From Candidatus Bathyarchaeota archaeon (GTDB lineage Archaea; Thermoproteota; Bathyarchaeia; Bathyarchaeales; Bathycorpusculaceae), in NCBI GenBank assembly GCA_026014615.1, contig JAOZHZ010000023.1:1-60669 (forward strand): a DNA stretch of 60,669 nt, given 5' to 3'. The position numbers and the translations under genes were made by a program. Shown piece after piece: positions 44,484 through 52,470 of the stretch. The stretch's first letter is position 1. Each line of letters starts with the position of its first letter. The notes under the pieces are model-generated. The model did no database searches. It was not told the DNA's origin and saw only the letters and a list, made by a program, of their open reading frames with translations.

Positions 44484-44871
44484 TCTGTTCCTCCATTTCT
44501 GCAAGTTTTGCTTCGATTTCTCGGTATCCGATGTAGTCTGCCAGAACTTCTTTGTAGGATTTAGCCAGCGTAGCAACCACCTGCAACCGCTGAACTTCGG
44601 TTCTGTTTAGGCCTGGCTGGACTGCAGTTTTCAGGGCGCCCGCAAGCATTTTGAGGGTTTCTTCGACGCTGGGTAACTCTCTTGGGAGGGTGATACTCGA
44701 GTTGGTGTAGCCTTTGGTTTGAAGTTTGATTCCGAGGCGCTTGCATTTTATGATTATGGCTCCTGGTGTTTTTCCGAGTTTTGCGGCTATTTCTTCGAGT
44801 TTGGTGTTGGTTTCAATGAGGGTTTTGAGTTCGGTTTCTTCTTGGGTAGTCCAGTGTTTGCCTTTCGTCAT
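44416..44871 (-). CDS. Terminase small subunit-like DNA-binding protein
   Basis: A 151-residue protein with an N-terminal SANT/HTH-like domain (WTTQEETELKTLIETN, LEEIAAKLGKTPGAIIIKCKRLGI), a linker, a helical oligomerisation-like region (EETLKMLAGALKTAV, RTEVQRLQVVATLAKSYKEVLADYIGYREIEAKLAEMEEQN) and a disordered Ser/Pro tail. This is the usual form of small terminases, which recognise the packaging site and hand DNA to TerL. Its 3' end overlaps the TerL gene. Small-subunit identity rests on this neighbourhood. Confidence 0.75.
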   Translation of the reverse strand: MTKGKHWTTQEETELKTLIETNTKLEEIAAKLGKTPGAIIIKCKRLGIKLQTKGYTNSSITLPRELPSVEETLKMLAGALKTAVQPGLNRTEVQRLQVVATLAKSYKEVLADYIGYREIEAKLAEMEEQNARLLRERSPNSSPQPDSTPVA

Positions 44872-44971
44872 GGGTCGGTGTTCTCCGAACTTTTATTTGC
44901 AGAAGATTTATTTAACAGTTTTAGTTAATCAACTGTAAAATTCAAACATTTTCTGTTAAATGGTGAAGGGT

Positions 44972-45415
44972 ATGTTGGGCAATGGGTTGAGAAAGTATGT
45001 TATGAGCGAAGACAAGAAGGGCTACAGCAAAGCCGTGCAGAGCGTTTACAACAGTCGAATCAAAAAATCCGCCAAACAAGCCCTCCAAGACTTAGCTCTG
45101 CTTGCCCAAAAGCTGCCGGAAGAGCAGCAAACAGAAATATTCAACGACCAAAATGTGGGAAGCCTACTAGCAGCCATCCTCAAAATAAGCCCAGAAGAAA
45201 ACGCTCAACTTTGGGCGAACAAAGGTCTGGCTAAGAGGAAAAGAGAACGTCTTTTACCGCTCACTTACGCGCTTATTTCGAGACTAAACGACAGCCGCCT
45301 AGCACATCTATTGGCTCCAGTGGGAACACGCTACATGGTAAAAGAAGGCGGACATTTAGCCTTCCTGAAAGCAGTCTACTACCGAAGTTTCAATTCCATA
45401 GAAGACGAAGAATGA
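44972..45415 (+). CDS. Hypothetical helical protein divergent from the terminase genes
   Basis: I recognise no family. The protein is about 147 residues, soluble and largely alpha-helical (KGYSKAVQSVYNSRIKK, AKQALQDLALLAQKLPEE, AQLWANKGLAKRKRERLLPL, ISRLNDSRLAHLLAPVGTRY), with a basic centre and an acidic C terminus. ATG 44972 has GGTGA five bases upstream; ATG 44960 or 45002 are alternatives. It diverges from the terminase small-subunit gene across about 100 bases, where a shared control region would lie. A role in the same module is possible but not shown. Confidence 0.6.
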   Translation: MLGNGLRKYVMSEDKKGYSKAVQSVYNSRIKKSAKQALQDLALLAQKLPEEQQTEIFNDQNVGSLLAAILKISPEENAQLWANKGLAKRKRERLLPLTYALISRLNDSRLAHLLAPVGTRYMVKEGGHLAFLKAVYYRSFNSIEDEE

Positions 45416-45454
45416 TGCTAATAATTTGAATACTAACGGAATGAAAGCAAATGG

Positions 45455-45731
45455 TTATTTTCTTTTTGCCACCATATATGCAGCCTGAATAGACTTGGTA
45501 ATTATGACCACCACAGCCAACTCAGTGGCGCCCATTACGGAACCGAAAATTACCAACGCCGCTACAAGCTACACAACGTAAATTATGCCTGCTATGAAGA
45601 CCGCCTTTGCTTTTTTCGTCTATTTTTGCGGTGTTGACATATTTTTTGCATGCGTCTATCAGATGGGCTTTTGTGTGTTCGTGCACGACATTTAGCAAAG
45701 ATGGGCTGTTTATGCACAGTTTGTTTGACAT
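45455..45731 (-). pseudogene. Decayed small membrane-protein gene (frameshift at A6 and internal TAG)
   Basis: The minus-strand frame from ATG 45731 reads MSNKLCINSPSLLNVVHEHT and continues to an Asp-Glu-Lys segment, where it meets a run of six A residues (45611-45616). Dropping one base there opens a second frame that encodes AVFIAGIIYVV, then a TAG (45569-45571), then LVAALVIFGSVMGATELAVV and ends QAAYMVAKRK before TAA at 45455. The shifted frame is clearly protein-like with two membrane helices, while the unshifted frame ends in a basic scramble. Two lesions make a pseudogene the simplest reading; assembly error is possible. Function unknown. Confidence 0.65.
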
Positions 45732-45810
45732 GTATACTTTGGTTCGCTATGGTTGGTTGCAGTTGTATGTTTGGTGATTTGCTGGAAAAGTGCGTTTGCA
45801 GTTTTCTTGG

Positions 45811-46488
45811 TTAGGTGGTTTTTTGAAGTTTGCCGTCTTTAAGCAGGTAATCCGTGTGCACAGGCATTTTCTCATACAAGTCGGTTGTAGAAAGCACAAT
45901 GGTAACTTTTTCTTGACGATTGACGCGGGTAAACAGATCCATCAACATCTGAGTGTTTTCGTCATCGATACTTGAGGTAGGTTCATCAGCTATTATTATC
46001 TTTGGCTTGTTTGCTAGCGCCCTTATGACGGCTATGCGTTGTCTTTCGCCGCCGCTAAGTGTTTCTGGGAACCTGTCAGCCAAGTTTGCTAGCTGGAAAT
46101 ACTCGATAAGTTCCATGGCGCGTGCTTTTCTTTTGGACTTGTTAACTGCTGCAAGGGCAAGAGGCAACTCTATGTTCTCCATCACTGTCAGCGAAGGAAT
46201 CAGATTGAAAAATTGGAAAACAAAACCCACATTGTTAAGCCTCAAGCTTGACCTCTCGCCGTCGCCCATTTTATGAACTTCTTTCCCAAACAATTTAACC
46301 TGACCCGAATCTGGTGTATCCAAAAAACCCATGATTTTTAAAAGAGTAGACTTGCCGACACCTGATTTGCCTCTTATACATACAAAATCGGCTTCTTGGA
46401 TTTTGAGGGTAACTTCTTTGAGAACCGAGTTTGAGCCATAATTTTTTGATACCTTAGTTAATTCAATCGTAAGTGTCAACTCCTGCAT
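45811..46488 (-). CDS. ABC transporter ATP-binding protein, MacB/LolD-like
   Basis: An ATPase of about 225 residues. Walker A is GKSGVGKST (40-48), Q-loop FQFFNL (91-96), signature LSGGERQ (144-150) and Walker B IIIADEP (164-170), with an H-loop replaced by ST in LSTTDLYE, an unusual feature because the switch His is normally present. FQFFNLIPSLTVMENIELPL is typical of the LolD/MacB group. The ATG at 46488 is used here; an ACG at 46470, nine bases after AGGAG, lies exactly at the family start (T-I-E-L-T-K) and overlaps the stop of the upstream gene. It energises the two FtsX-like permeases upstream in the operon. Confidence 0.87.
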   Translation of the reverse strand: MQELTLTIELTKVSKNYGSNSVLKEVTLKIQEADFVCIRGKSGVGKSTLLKIMGFLDTPDSGQVKLFGKEVHKMGDGERSSLRLNNVGFVFQFFNLIPSLTVMENIELPLALAAVNKSKRKARAMELIEYFQLANLADRFPETLSGGERQRIAVIRALANKPKIIIADEPTSSIDDENTQMLMDLFTRVNRQEKVTIVLSTTDLYEKMPVHTDYLLKDGKLQKTT

Positions 46489-48082
46489 ACACATCTGCGA
46501 GTTCATTACTGTAAACTAGGTTCATTTGGTCGGTTTTATCTGTCCAGTTATCAGGCAATCCTAGCCCGTGGAGGGCAATGACGTAACCGTTTTGCTGCAT
46601 CTGACTATAAGTGAATAGTATGTTAGGTTGGGTTGCTGTGTCACCGTTTAGGTAACGGAAACCATCCAGCTGGTTGGTTTTTAATCCAAAGTAATCGCGC
46701 ATCAGGTAAACAATTTTTACATCCCCAGTTACGGTCTGGTTGCTGGTGACCTCTGTAAGCCAGCTTCCTGCCTTGAACTCCTGTTTTGAGTAGGTCCAGT
46801 GGTAACCCATGTTTGGGTCTTGAAGCGAAACGGTTGCGTAAATGCTGAAGATGCCTATAACGGTTATCACTATTAATATTGCTGCAATTGCAGATGTAAC
46901 GAGTTTTCGGGCAGTTAAGCCATTTGCTTTTTCGTATAGCCAATAGAGCCCAACCGCAGTAAGTACCGCTGCAGGAATACAAATGAAGTTTGGAGTTCTT
47001 ATCCACAGACTGAGACCTTGGGCGGTGTTGCTGAAAATTGCGAATGCCGCTAAAGCAGCAAGCGGGGCTACCCAGAAAAGAACAGCCACCTTTCCACTCG
47101 GACCGCGTTGGTTCTCAAAGCCGAGGGTGATAAAAGGTAAAGCAACAAAATACGGTGAAATGTAGAGTAAAGCGCTTTCTTGAACACTGACGGTAAAGCT
47201 TGGAATCAAGATAGTGGTTAAGCTGAGGATAACATAAAGGAGCGCAGAGGCACTCGCAGCTACAGCGATAAAGAGCAATCGAGTGTTTTTGTTTACGGCA
47301 GGTTTGTACATTAAGTAAACTACCGTTGCGAAGGCTAACAGCTGAAATGACGCCAAAGACAGCCATTCAGCGACATTTAAAGGCATAGCCATACCTGTTT
47401 GAGCAAAAAGTCCATAGTACAGCACACTTACAATTGTTGGGATGAATACAAGGACAAAATCGAAGGTTCTTGGGGGCACCCCTTTTTTCAGGCTGTTTAC
47501 AAAGTTGCCTATAGCCAAGCTGGTTAGGATAAGGATAACGATGAGCGCGGTGAAGTGGTGTGTCAAAGCCAACGTTAAGGAGGCTAACGCGAAAAAGAAA
47601 AATTGTTTACTTCGCGCTATGGCTGGGTGGAGCAACACCATTATAAGCACCAAGTAAAGTGGGCTGGCGTAGGTCTCTTTTGTAACACCTGCAGTGAAGA
47701 AAACGTGACTATAGGCAGTTGCAAAAATAAGTGACGCAATGAAGGCAACTTTCCAATTATAAAACCTTTTAACAATAGCAAACAAAATCAAAACTGCCGT
47801 TGCTCCGATGATTGGAAAGAAAAGAGGCATGACTTCAATCGGCGGTAACCCTGTTACTTGGGAGATTACTGCTCCGAAGAGGCTGTTTGCTGGCCAGAAG
47901 TTGTTGTAGCCATCAAATACAGCGTCGTTTAAGGGCACGGGAGTATTTTGTATTAGGAGTTCGGTGTTTCTGATGGGGGACCATGCGTCAGTGGAAAATG
48001 GCATACCACTTATGACAGCGGGGTAAAGCCTTAACCCCACGGCTAAAAGCAGAAGCAGCAGAAGGTAAACTGCTTTCTTCAT
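46463..48082 (-). CDS. GT-C-type multi-spanning membrane protein in an ABC operon
   Basis: A 539-residue protein with about 12 transmembrane helices and an extracytoplasmic C-terminal domain. The N terminus has a helix followed by GMPFSTDAWSP, an Asp-bearing first loop as in GT-C glycosyltransferases and oligosaccharyltransferases, and later loops GVTKETYASPLYL and LTHHFTALI. No defined family can be named. The ATG at 48082 overlaps the permease stop (ATGA), and its own stop overlaps the ATPase gene, so the four genes are translated as a unit. This suggests work with the exporter, perhaps glycosylating its cargo or using a lipid-linked sugar. Confidence 0.7.
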   Translation of the reverse strand: MKKAVYLLLLLLLAVGLRLYPAVISGMPFSTDAWSPIRNTELLIQNTPVPLNDAVFDGYNNFWPANSLFGAVISQVTGLPPIEVMPLFFPIIGATAVLILFAIVKRFYNWKVAFIASLIFATAYSHVFFTAGVTKETYASPLYLVLIMVLLHPAIARSKQFFFFALASLTLALTHHFTALIVILILTSLAIGNFVNSLKKGVPPRTFDFVLVFIPTIVSVLYYGLFAQTGMAMPLNVAEWLSLASFQLLAFATVVYLMYKPAVNKNTRLLFIAVAASASALLYVILSLTTILIPSFTVSVQESALLYISPYFVALPFITLGFENQRGPSGKVAVLFWVAPLAALAAFAIFSNTAQGLSLWIRTPNFICIPAAVLTAVGLYWLYEKANGLTARKLVTSAIAAILIVITVIGIFSIYATVSLQDPNMGYHWTYSKQEFKAGSWLTEVTSNQTVTGDVKIVYLMRDYFGLKTNQLDGFRYLNGDTATQPNILFTYSQMQQNGYVIALHGLGLPDNWTDKTDQMNLVYSNELADVYAGVDTYD

Positions 48083-49272
48083 TGCTTCATCTCCAAGCGT
48101 GCTACTCCCGCCACGACCAGCGTTGAAATCAAGATGTAGTTGGCAGCTACAATTATAGGGTCAAGCTGGAAAACGAGACGATGCGACAAAACTTGCAAGT
48201 ATCCAAAGTTCTGGAAAAGCAGCAAAACCGCTGCACTCAACAGGACGCCAAAGGTGGAAGCTACCAAAGACCACGGCAACAGTTTAACGAGCAGGTCTTT
48301 CTTGATTTTCTTGGTGGATGCACCCACCGACCGCAAAACACCGATTTCGTGTTTATGCTGGTTAAGGAACAGGGTTAGGGCGCCCGCTGCGGTTCCGCTT
48401 GCGAAAACGAGAACTACGATGGATAGTATGATGAGTGTGTCCTTGCTTACACCGTAACGGTTCAGGTAGCTTTTCATGAAGTCTTGAGCTTGGTCTACAG
48501 TGACACTACCCAAGTTGAAGCGGGTTTTTGATATGGAAAGCAAACCTTCAAGCTGCTGTTCTGCGTCCCCTTTTGACTGCGAAGGAGTCGAAGTTGCCGA
48601 GGGAGAAGCCTCGTCGGCAATCACGTCATAAAGTGTGTTTATGTTTACCTGAGTTGGGTCGATTTTAGCGCGAATTACGGAAACTAAGTTATAGTTAACA
48701 CCTCGTAGCCATTGACCCACATAAACTGGAACAAGCACCTCATCGTCTAAGGGTGAATCCGAGTCGAAAATTCCTGCAACTTCTAAATTCGCGTATTTTT
48801 CTGAAATTATGCTGAACACAGTGATTTTGTCGCCAAGCTTCAGGTTAAGCCTATTTGAAAGACTTCTTCCTATGACAGCGGATTCTGTGTCGTTTATTAG
48901 TAGTGGGGCCCCTTCTGTTATGGCTATTGTGTTTAGTTTAGAAAGCGATTGGGGCATGACACCTCTGACGAAGACCGATTGCCCAGCTATAACGCATGGA
49001 GCTATTACTTCAGGACTGGCAGCTAAAACACCGTTCACTGAAACAATCTCGTCAGCTAGGAAAAGGGGAACTAAACCTGTTAGGGGTGTGCTAGCCGCCG
49101 TCCCGTAAATGGCTACTACATCGCTGTCTTCGCCTACGTAGTTAGAAAATCCGTTGTAGAACCCAAGGAAACTAAAGGCGGTAACAGAAAACAGCGTGGA
49201 AGTCAAAGTAATAATTAGAAATAGAGACAGGATACGGTTTCTGTTAAGGTACCTGAAGCGGAGCAAACTCAT
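48079..49272 (-). CDS. ABC transporter permease (FtsX/MacB-like)
   Basis: A permease of about 397 residues: an N-terminal membrane helix (ILSLFLIITLTSTLFSVTAFSF), a large extracytoplasmic MacB-type periplasmic domain (VVAIYGTAAS to FMKSYLNRYG), then three C-terminal helices with the FtsX signature LFLNQHKHEIGVLRSVGASTKKI. The ATG at 49272 overlaps the stop of the other permease gene (ATGA), which supports this start over ATG 49326. Such transporters move lipids, lipoproteins or peptides mechanically across or out of the membrane. Confidence 0.87.
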   Translation of the reverse strand: MSLLRFRYLNRNRILSLFLIITLTSTLFSVTAFSFLGFYNGFSNYVGEDSDVVAIYGTAASTPLTGLVPLFLADEIVSVNGVLAASPEVIAPCVIAGQSVFVRGVMPQSLSKLNTIAITEGAPLLINDTESAVIGRSLSNRLNLKLGDKITVFSIISEKYANLEVAGIFDSDSPLDDEVLVPVYVGQWLRGVNYNLVSVIRAKIDPTQVNINTLYDVIADEASPSATSTPSQSKGDAEQQLEGLLSISKTRFNLGSVTVDQAQDFMKSYLNRYGVSKDTLIILSIVVLVFASGTAAGALTLFLNQHKHEIGVLRSVGASTKKIKKDLLVKLLPWSLVASTFGVLLSAAVLLLFQNFGYLQVLSHRLVFQLDPIIVAANYILISTLVVAGVARLEMKQ

Positions 49273-50381
49273 AAAGAGCTCTCCATCGACGTTTTTCGCG
49301 CTGATTTTACAGCTGGGTAAATACATCCGACCACAGCGGAGCCAAGTGCCAAAAGGATAATCTGGAGGGCTTGCCCCGCGTCAAGAAAAGGTGACAACAT
49401 GAGGTTGCCCCACATCCACCTTACAGCGGTCGACGCCACTTGGGCGCCTGCGATGCCAACTGCCAACCCAAGGATTGAACCCAACAGTGCCACGGCAATT
49501 GTGTGAACAAAGACAAGTTGAATTGTGAACTGCCTCTTTGCACCCAAAGTTCGGAACATGGTTAATTCAAATTTGGCTTCCGTTATCAACCTTGTTGCTA
49601 CAACATATGAAGCTGCTACAACCACAACGTAAATGGCTAATGACCAAAGATTCAGAAAAGAGATTATTTGGCTGTTTATATCTTGAGCAAAGCTTTCCAC
49701 TTGTTGAGTTTTGACGATTTCACAATCATCGGACAGAAGCTGGACAATCCGGTTGAGAACTTTTGTTTCGGAGGTTGGATCTTCGAGGGAAAACTCTACA
49801 AAAGAGACGCTGTTACTCTGTTCGGTCAAGAGAAAAGCGGTTTCTAAGGGAACAACTATTTCAGCGTCACTTTGGGTTGCCGACTGAACTACGCCAACTA
49901 TTTGGATTTTAGTGAACCTACTTCCTGCTGACAACGTCACAGAATCGTTCACATTTACAGATGCAAGGTTTAAGAGGATGCTCCCGACGTTTGCTTGCGA
50001 ATTATTTTCAAAGTAAGAACCTGAAAGTTTTGCCCGTGTAGTTTTGAAGAATGTTTTGGCATCTTCTACGCCGCGTACGGTAACTGGGTAGCTACCGTTG
50101 TCGGTCGTCAAGGTTGCTTTGTTTAGTGTTTGAGACAGAACATTTTCTACGCCCGAAACGTCCCGAATTATATCAGCTATTTTTGAATCTACCTTGCTGT
50201 CTGATAGCGAAGAAGAATCGTGGCTTACAACCAAGTAGGTTTTACCTATGCCCGCTAACCTGCTCAGTGAGTCGGTTTGGGCGTTGATGTTGTTAACCAA
50301 AGAGTTCACGCTGGCTAAAAGGGCTATAAGCAGGGTAATTGCCAAAATGGTCGACGCTGTTCCTTTTCTGCGAAAAAGCAT
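49269..50381 (-). CDS. ABC transporter permease (FtsX/MacB-like), second subunit
   Basis: A 370-residue permease with the same design: N-terminal helix (ASTILAITLLIALLASVNSLV), an extracytoplasmic domain with GVENVLSQTLNKATLTTD and VQSATQSDAEIVVPLETAF, then LITEAKFELTMFRTLGAKRQ (FtsX loop) and three helices. It is the promoter-proximal gene of the four-gene operon and would form a heterodimeric channel with the next product. A ribosome-binding site is not obvious upstream of ATG 50381. Confidence 0.86.
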   Translation of the reverse strand: MLFRRKGTASTILAITLLIALLASVNSLVNNINAQTDSLSRLAGIGKTYLVVSHDSSSLSDSKVDSKIADIIRDVSGVENVLSQTLNKATLTTDNGSYPVTVRGVEDAKTFFKTTRAKLSGSYFENNSQANVGSILLNLASVNVNDSVTLSAGSRFTKIQIVGVVQSATQSDAEIVVPLETAFLLTEQSNSVSFVEFSLEDPTSETKVLNRIVQLLSDDCEIVKTQQVESFAQDINSQIISFLNLWSLAIYVVVVAASYVVATRLITEAKFELTMFRTLGAKRQFTIQLVFVHTIAVALLGSILGLAVGIAGAQVASTAVRWMWGNLMLSPFLDAGQALQIILLALGSAVVGCIYPAVKSARKTSMESSL

Positions 50382-50449
50382 CTTGAAAGCTATAGACTGT
50401 ACTCCTGCCTACCTCCCTCTTAGCCTGTAAGTGATAATCTTGTGTGCCG

Positions 50450-51424
50450 CTATGTGGCGGGAGCGGTCACGTTAAGCCAAATTTGACCCCAGCGGTTATG
50501 ATACTGATTCTGGGTTAAGGTTTCGTTGTATACCCAGAGCTCAAATATTATTCGCTGGTTTGTACCAGCTTGCGTTAAGGGTATACTTACTGGGAATGCC
50601 CATGTGCCGTTGTTGAGTACAACTTGAGAAAAGTGCTGAGTAGGATCAACTGGAGCAGGGTCAATAGCTGTTTCGTTGTCTCCAAGCTTAACCATAACTA
50701 TGTAGTACATGGGTTTACCCATCTGGTTGCCAACATATACATTCAGGTTAACGGTATCCCCCGCCACAATATTGGAAGGATAATCACCCAACTGCATGTT
50801 GGGTCCAAGGATACCGAGCTCAGAAAACTGCTCACCAGTCCCTTTTGGCAAAAAGAAGGGCGATGCGACAAAAAACGCTATAATCACTGTGAGTCCCAAG
50901 ATTACGGCGCAAACTTGTTCGACTGTTATAATAAGCCCGTTGTTCTTTGTCGCCGTTGGATTCTTTGTTCTAACGCGGTAGTTTTTCCTTAGCCGAAGCC
51001 AAGTTGTCCAGAACATTTTAGGACCATAAATGTAAACGAGAATTCCGCCAGAAATCAGACCAGCCATGATTACCGCTACCACTATGGGCTGTTGTAGCAG
51101 TTCTTCGTTTTTAGCGTTTGAGGCGTTTTCAGTGACTTTTTGGGCAAGTGTTTGAGCTTCCAAAGCCAAGTTATGGGCTGTTTGCGGGTCAGTGATAATT
51201 AAGTCTTGGGCTTGTGAAGTTAAGTCTATAGCTATGTTTAGTTGGTCGGCGAGTTCGTTTATGTCTGCCCCTGCATAGTCTGCTTTAACAAGGGCTTTGT
51301 ATGCCTCATTAACTGCGGTTTGAGCATCCTCAATAGTTGTAGATTGGCTATGAACGATTGCGGTTGCTGACAGCAAAACTACAATAACCAGAGTTAGCGC
51401 CATCAGCTTTGTTAGGTTTCTCAT
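50450..51424 (-). CDS. Membrane protein with a DUF1616-type extracellular C-terminal domain
   Basis: A protein of about 324 residues. It has a signal/membrane helix (LTLVIVVLLSATAIVHS), an Ala-rich helical extracellular region (AVNEAYKALVKADYAGADINELADQL, LTSQAQDLI), two further helices (VVAVIMAGLISGGILVYIYG, VCAVILGLTVIIAFFVASPFF) and a C-terminal beta-sandwich (GTGEQFSELGILGP, DYPSNIVAGDTVNLNVYVGNQ, MYYIVMVKLGDNE) that matches the soluble half of DUF1616 proteins. The start is ATG 51424, one base after GAGGA and about 30 bp from the promoter palindrome, so the transcript is nearly leaderless. The gene diverges from one that carries the DUF1616 membrane half. Confidence 0.75.
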   Translation of the reverse strand: MRNLTKLMALTLVIVVLLSATAIVHSQSTTIEDAQTAVNEAYKALVKADYAGADINELADQLNIAIDLTSQAQDLIITDPQTAHNLALEAQTLAQKVTENASNAKNEELLQQPIVVAVIMAGLISGGILVYIYGPKMFWTTWLRLRKNYRVRTKNPTATKNNGLIITVEQVCAVILGLTVIIAFFVASPFFLPKGTGEQFSELGILGPNMQLGDYPSNIVAGDTVNLNVYVGNQMGKPMYYIVMVKLGDNETAIDPAPVDPTQHFSQVVLNNGTWAFPVSIPLTQAGTNQRIIFELWVYNETLTQNQYHNRWGQIWLNVTAPAT

Positions 51425-51450
51425 TCCTCGATTCAGTCCCTGGAACAACG

Positions 51451-51479
51451 GTGTTTAAACACAAGGCATATATAAAAAT
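51451..51479. promoter_or_regulatory. Divergent promoter: palindrome GTGTTTAAACAC and TATATAAAAAT box
   Basis: A perfect 12-bp palindrome (51451-51462), whose TTTAAA core can serve as TATA box for the minus gene, is followed by TATATAAAAAT (51470-51480 region) for the plus gene at 51532. Both genes of the divergent DUF1616 pair could thus be controlled by one regulator. Confidence 0.5.
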
Positions 51480-51531
51480 TGTACAGGCTTAAGACTGTGA
51501 CGGAACCTTGAAAACGGGAGGAGCAAACGGG

Positions 51532-52119
51532 TTGACTGCAGATTTGGACAAACTGGTTAAAGAAACAGCAAACTCGTTAGGTAACCCAACACCGCCAGAA
51601 CTCGTAGACAAACTCGTCAAAGACCAAGGGTTAAAGTTTAAAGAAGCCTCCAAAGCTGTCTATGTAGCTTGGAAGAAGGGCGAGCTAAACATTTCGGAGC
51701 CGAACCCACCTTCAAATTTATGGTCATTTGCCTTCAATCTGGAAAGCTTATGGTTCTGGGGATTAACTGCGTTAGTTGCGTTTACCATGCTAACAGTTTT
51801 CTTAGTGAATTCTTCTACGCTTCTTTATGTGAGATATGTTTTTGGGGGGCTTTTTGTCTTGTTCCTGCCAGGAGCAATGCTTATTACAGCGCTGGATCCA
51901 AGGGGTGGAGAACTTGACGGACTGGAAAAACTGGCTTTGTCTATTGGATTAAGCCTCGCCATAGTTCCTCTTGTCGGACTTGTGCTTAACTATACGCCGT
52001 GGGGAATTACGCTGACGCCGATAATGGTGTCTTTGGCAGTCTTCACTGAAGCGTTGGCAGTAAGTGCACTCGTAAGAAAATACCGATATTACAAACTCAG
52101 CTTAGAATGGACAGCTTGA
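51532..52119 (+). CDS. Membrane protein matching the N-terminal half of DUF1616
   Basis: A 195-residue protein starting at TTG 51532, eight bases after GGGAGGAG. The first ~65 residues are a soluble helical domain (LDKLVKETANSLG, ELVDKLVKDQGLKFKEASKAVYVAWKKGELNI). The rest is four transmembrane helices with VRYVFGGLFVLFLPGAMLITAL and LEKLALSIGLSLAIVPLVGLVLNYTPWGI, the signature of the DUF1616 membrane half. The soluble half of that family is found in the divergent gene at 50450-51424, so a normally single protein seems split in two. Function unknown; likely part of the envelope island that follows. Confidence 0.78.
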   Translation: MTADLDKLVKETANSLGNPTPPELVDKLVKDQGLKFKEASKAVYVAWKKGELNISEPNPPSNLWSFAFNLESLWFWGLTALVAFTMLTVFLVNSSTLLYVRYVFGGLFVLFLPGAMLITALDPRGGELDGLEKLALSIGLSLAIVPLVGLVLNYTPWGITLTPIMVSLAVFTEALAVSALVRKYRYYKLSLEWTA

Positions 52120-52470
52120 ATACGATAGTTCATAGCCTATCCCTTGTGGTTATAGCAATACTTGTATGTTCAGGCATAAAAAACGATTTTTGCTTGCGCC
52201 AACAGCGGTTATTCCTGATTTAAATGCAACTTCAACGTGTATAGCATTTTTCTTCTATCGAGTATTTTCAAGTATATACACCGTCAAAAAGCCCCGCTTC
52301 CACAATGCAACAGTTCGCCTTGTTTGCATTGCTGTTGCAGTTGTCTCGTTGCTTGTTATGTCAAGTTGAAACTTGAATCTTTAAGGTTTATTAAAAAGAA
52401 AGATACCCATAGAGGATAATGCAGGAGACTTAGCGAGAACAAGGGAATGTGCTGACTCCTGAACTAACTA
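52120..52470. other. Intergenic region with short hydrophobic ORF fragments
   Basis: 351 bases. Two short overlapping frames encode hydrophobic pieces (HSLSLVVIAILVCSGIK, then VRLVCIAVAVVSLLVMSS) that might be remains of one small membrane protein broken by a frameshift; neither has a Shine-Dalgarno. I see no RNA gene. The right end holds the promoter and untranslated leader of the next gene. Confidence 0.35.
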
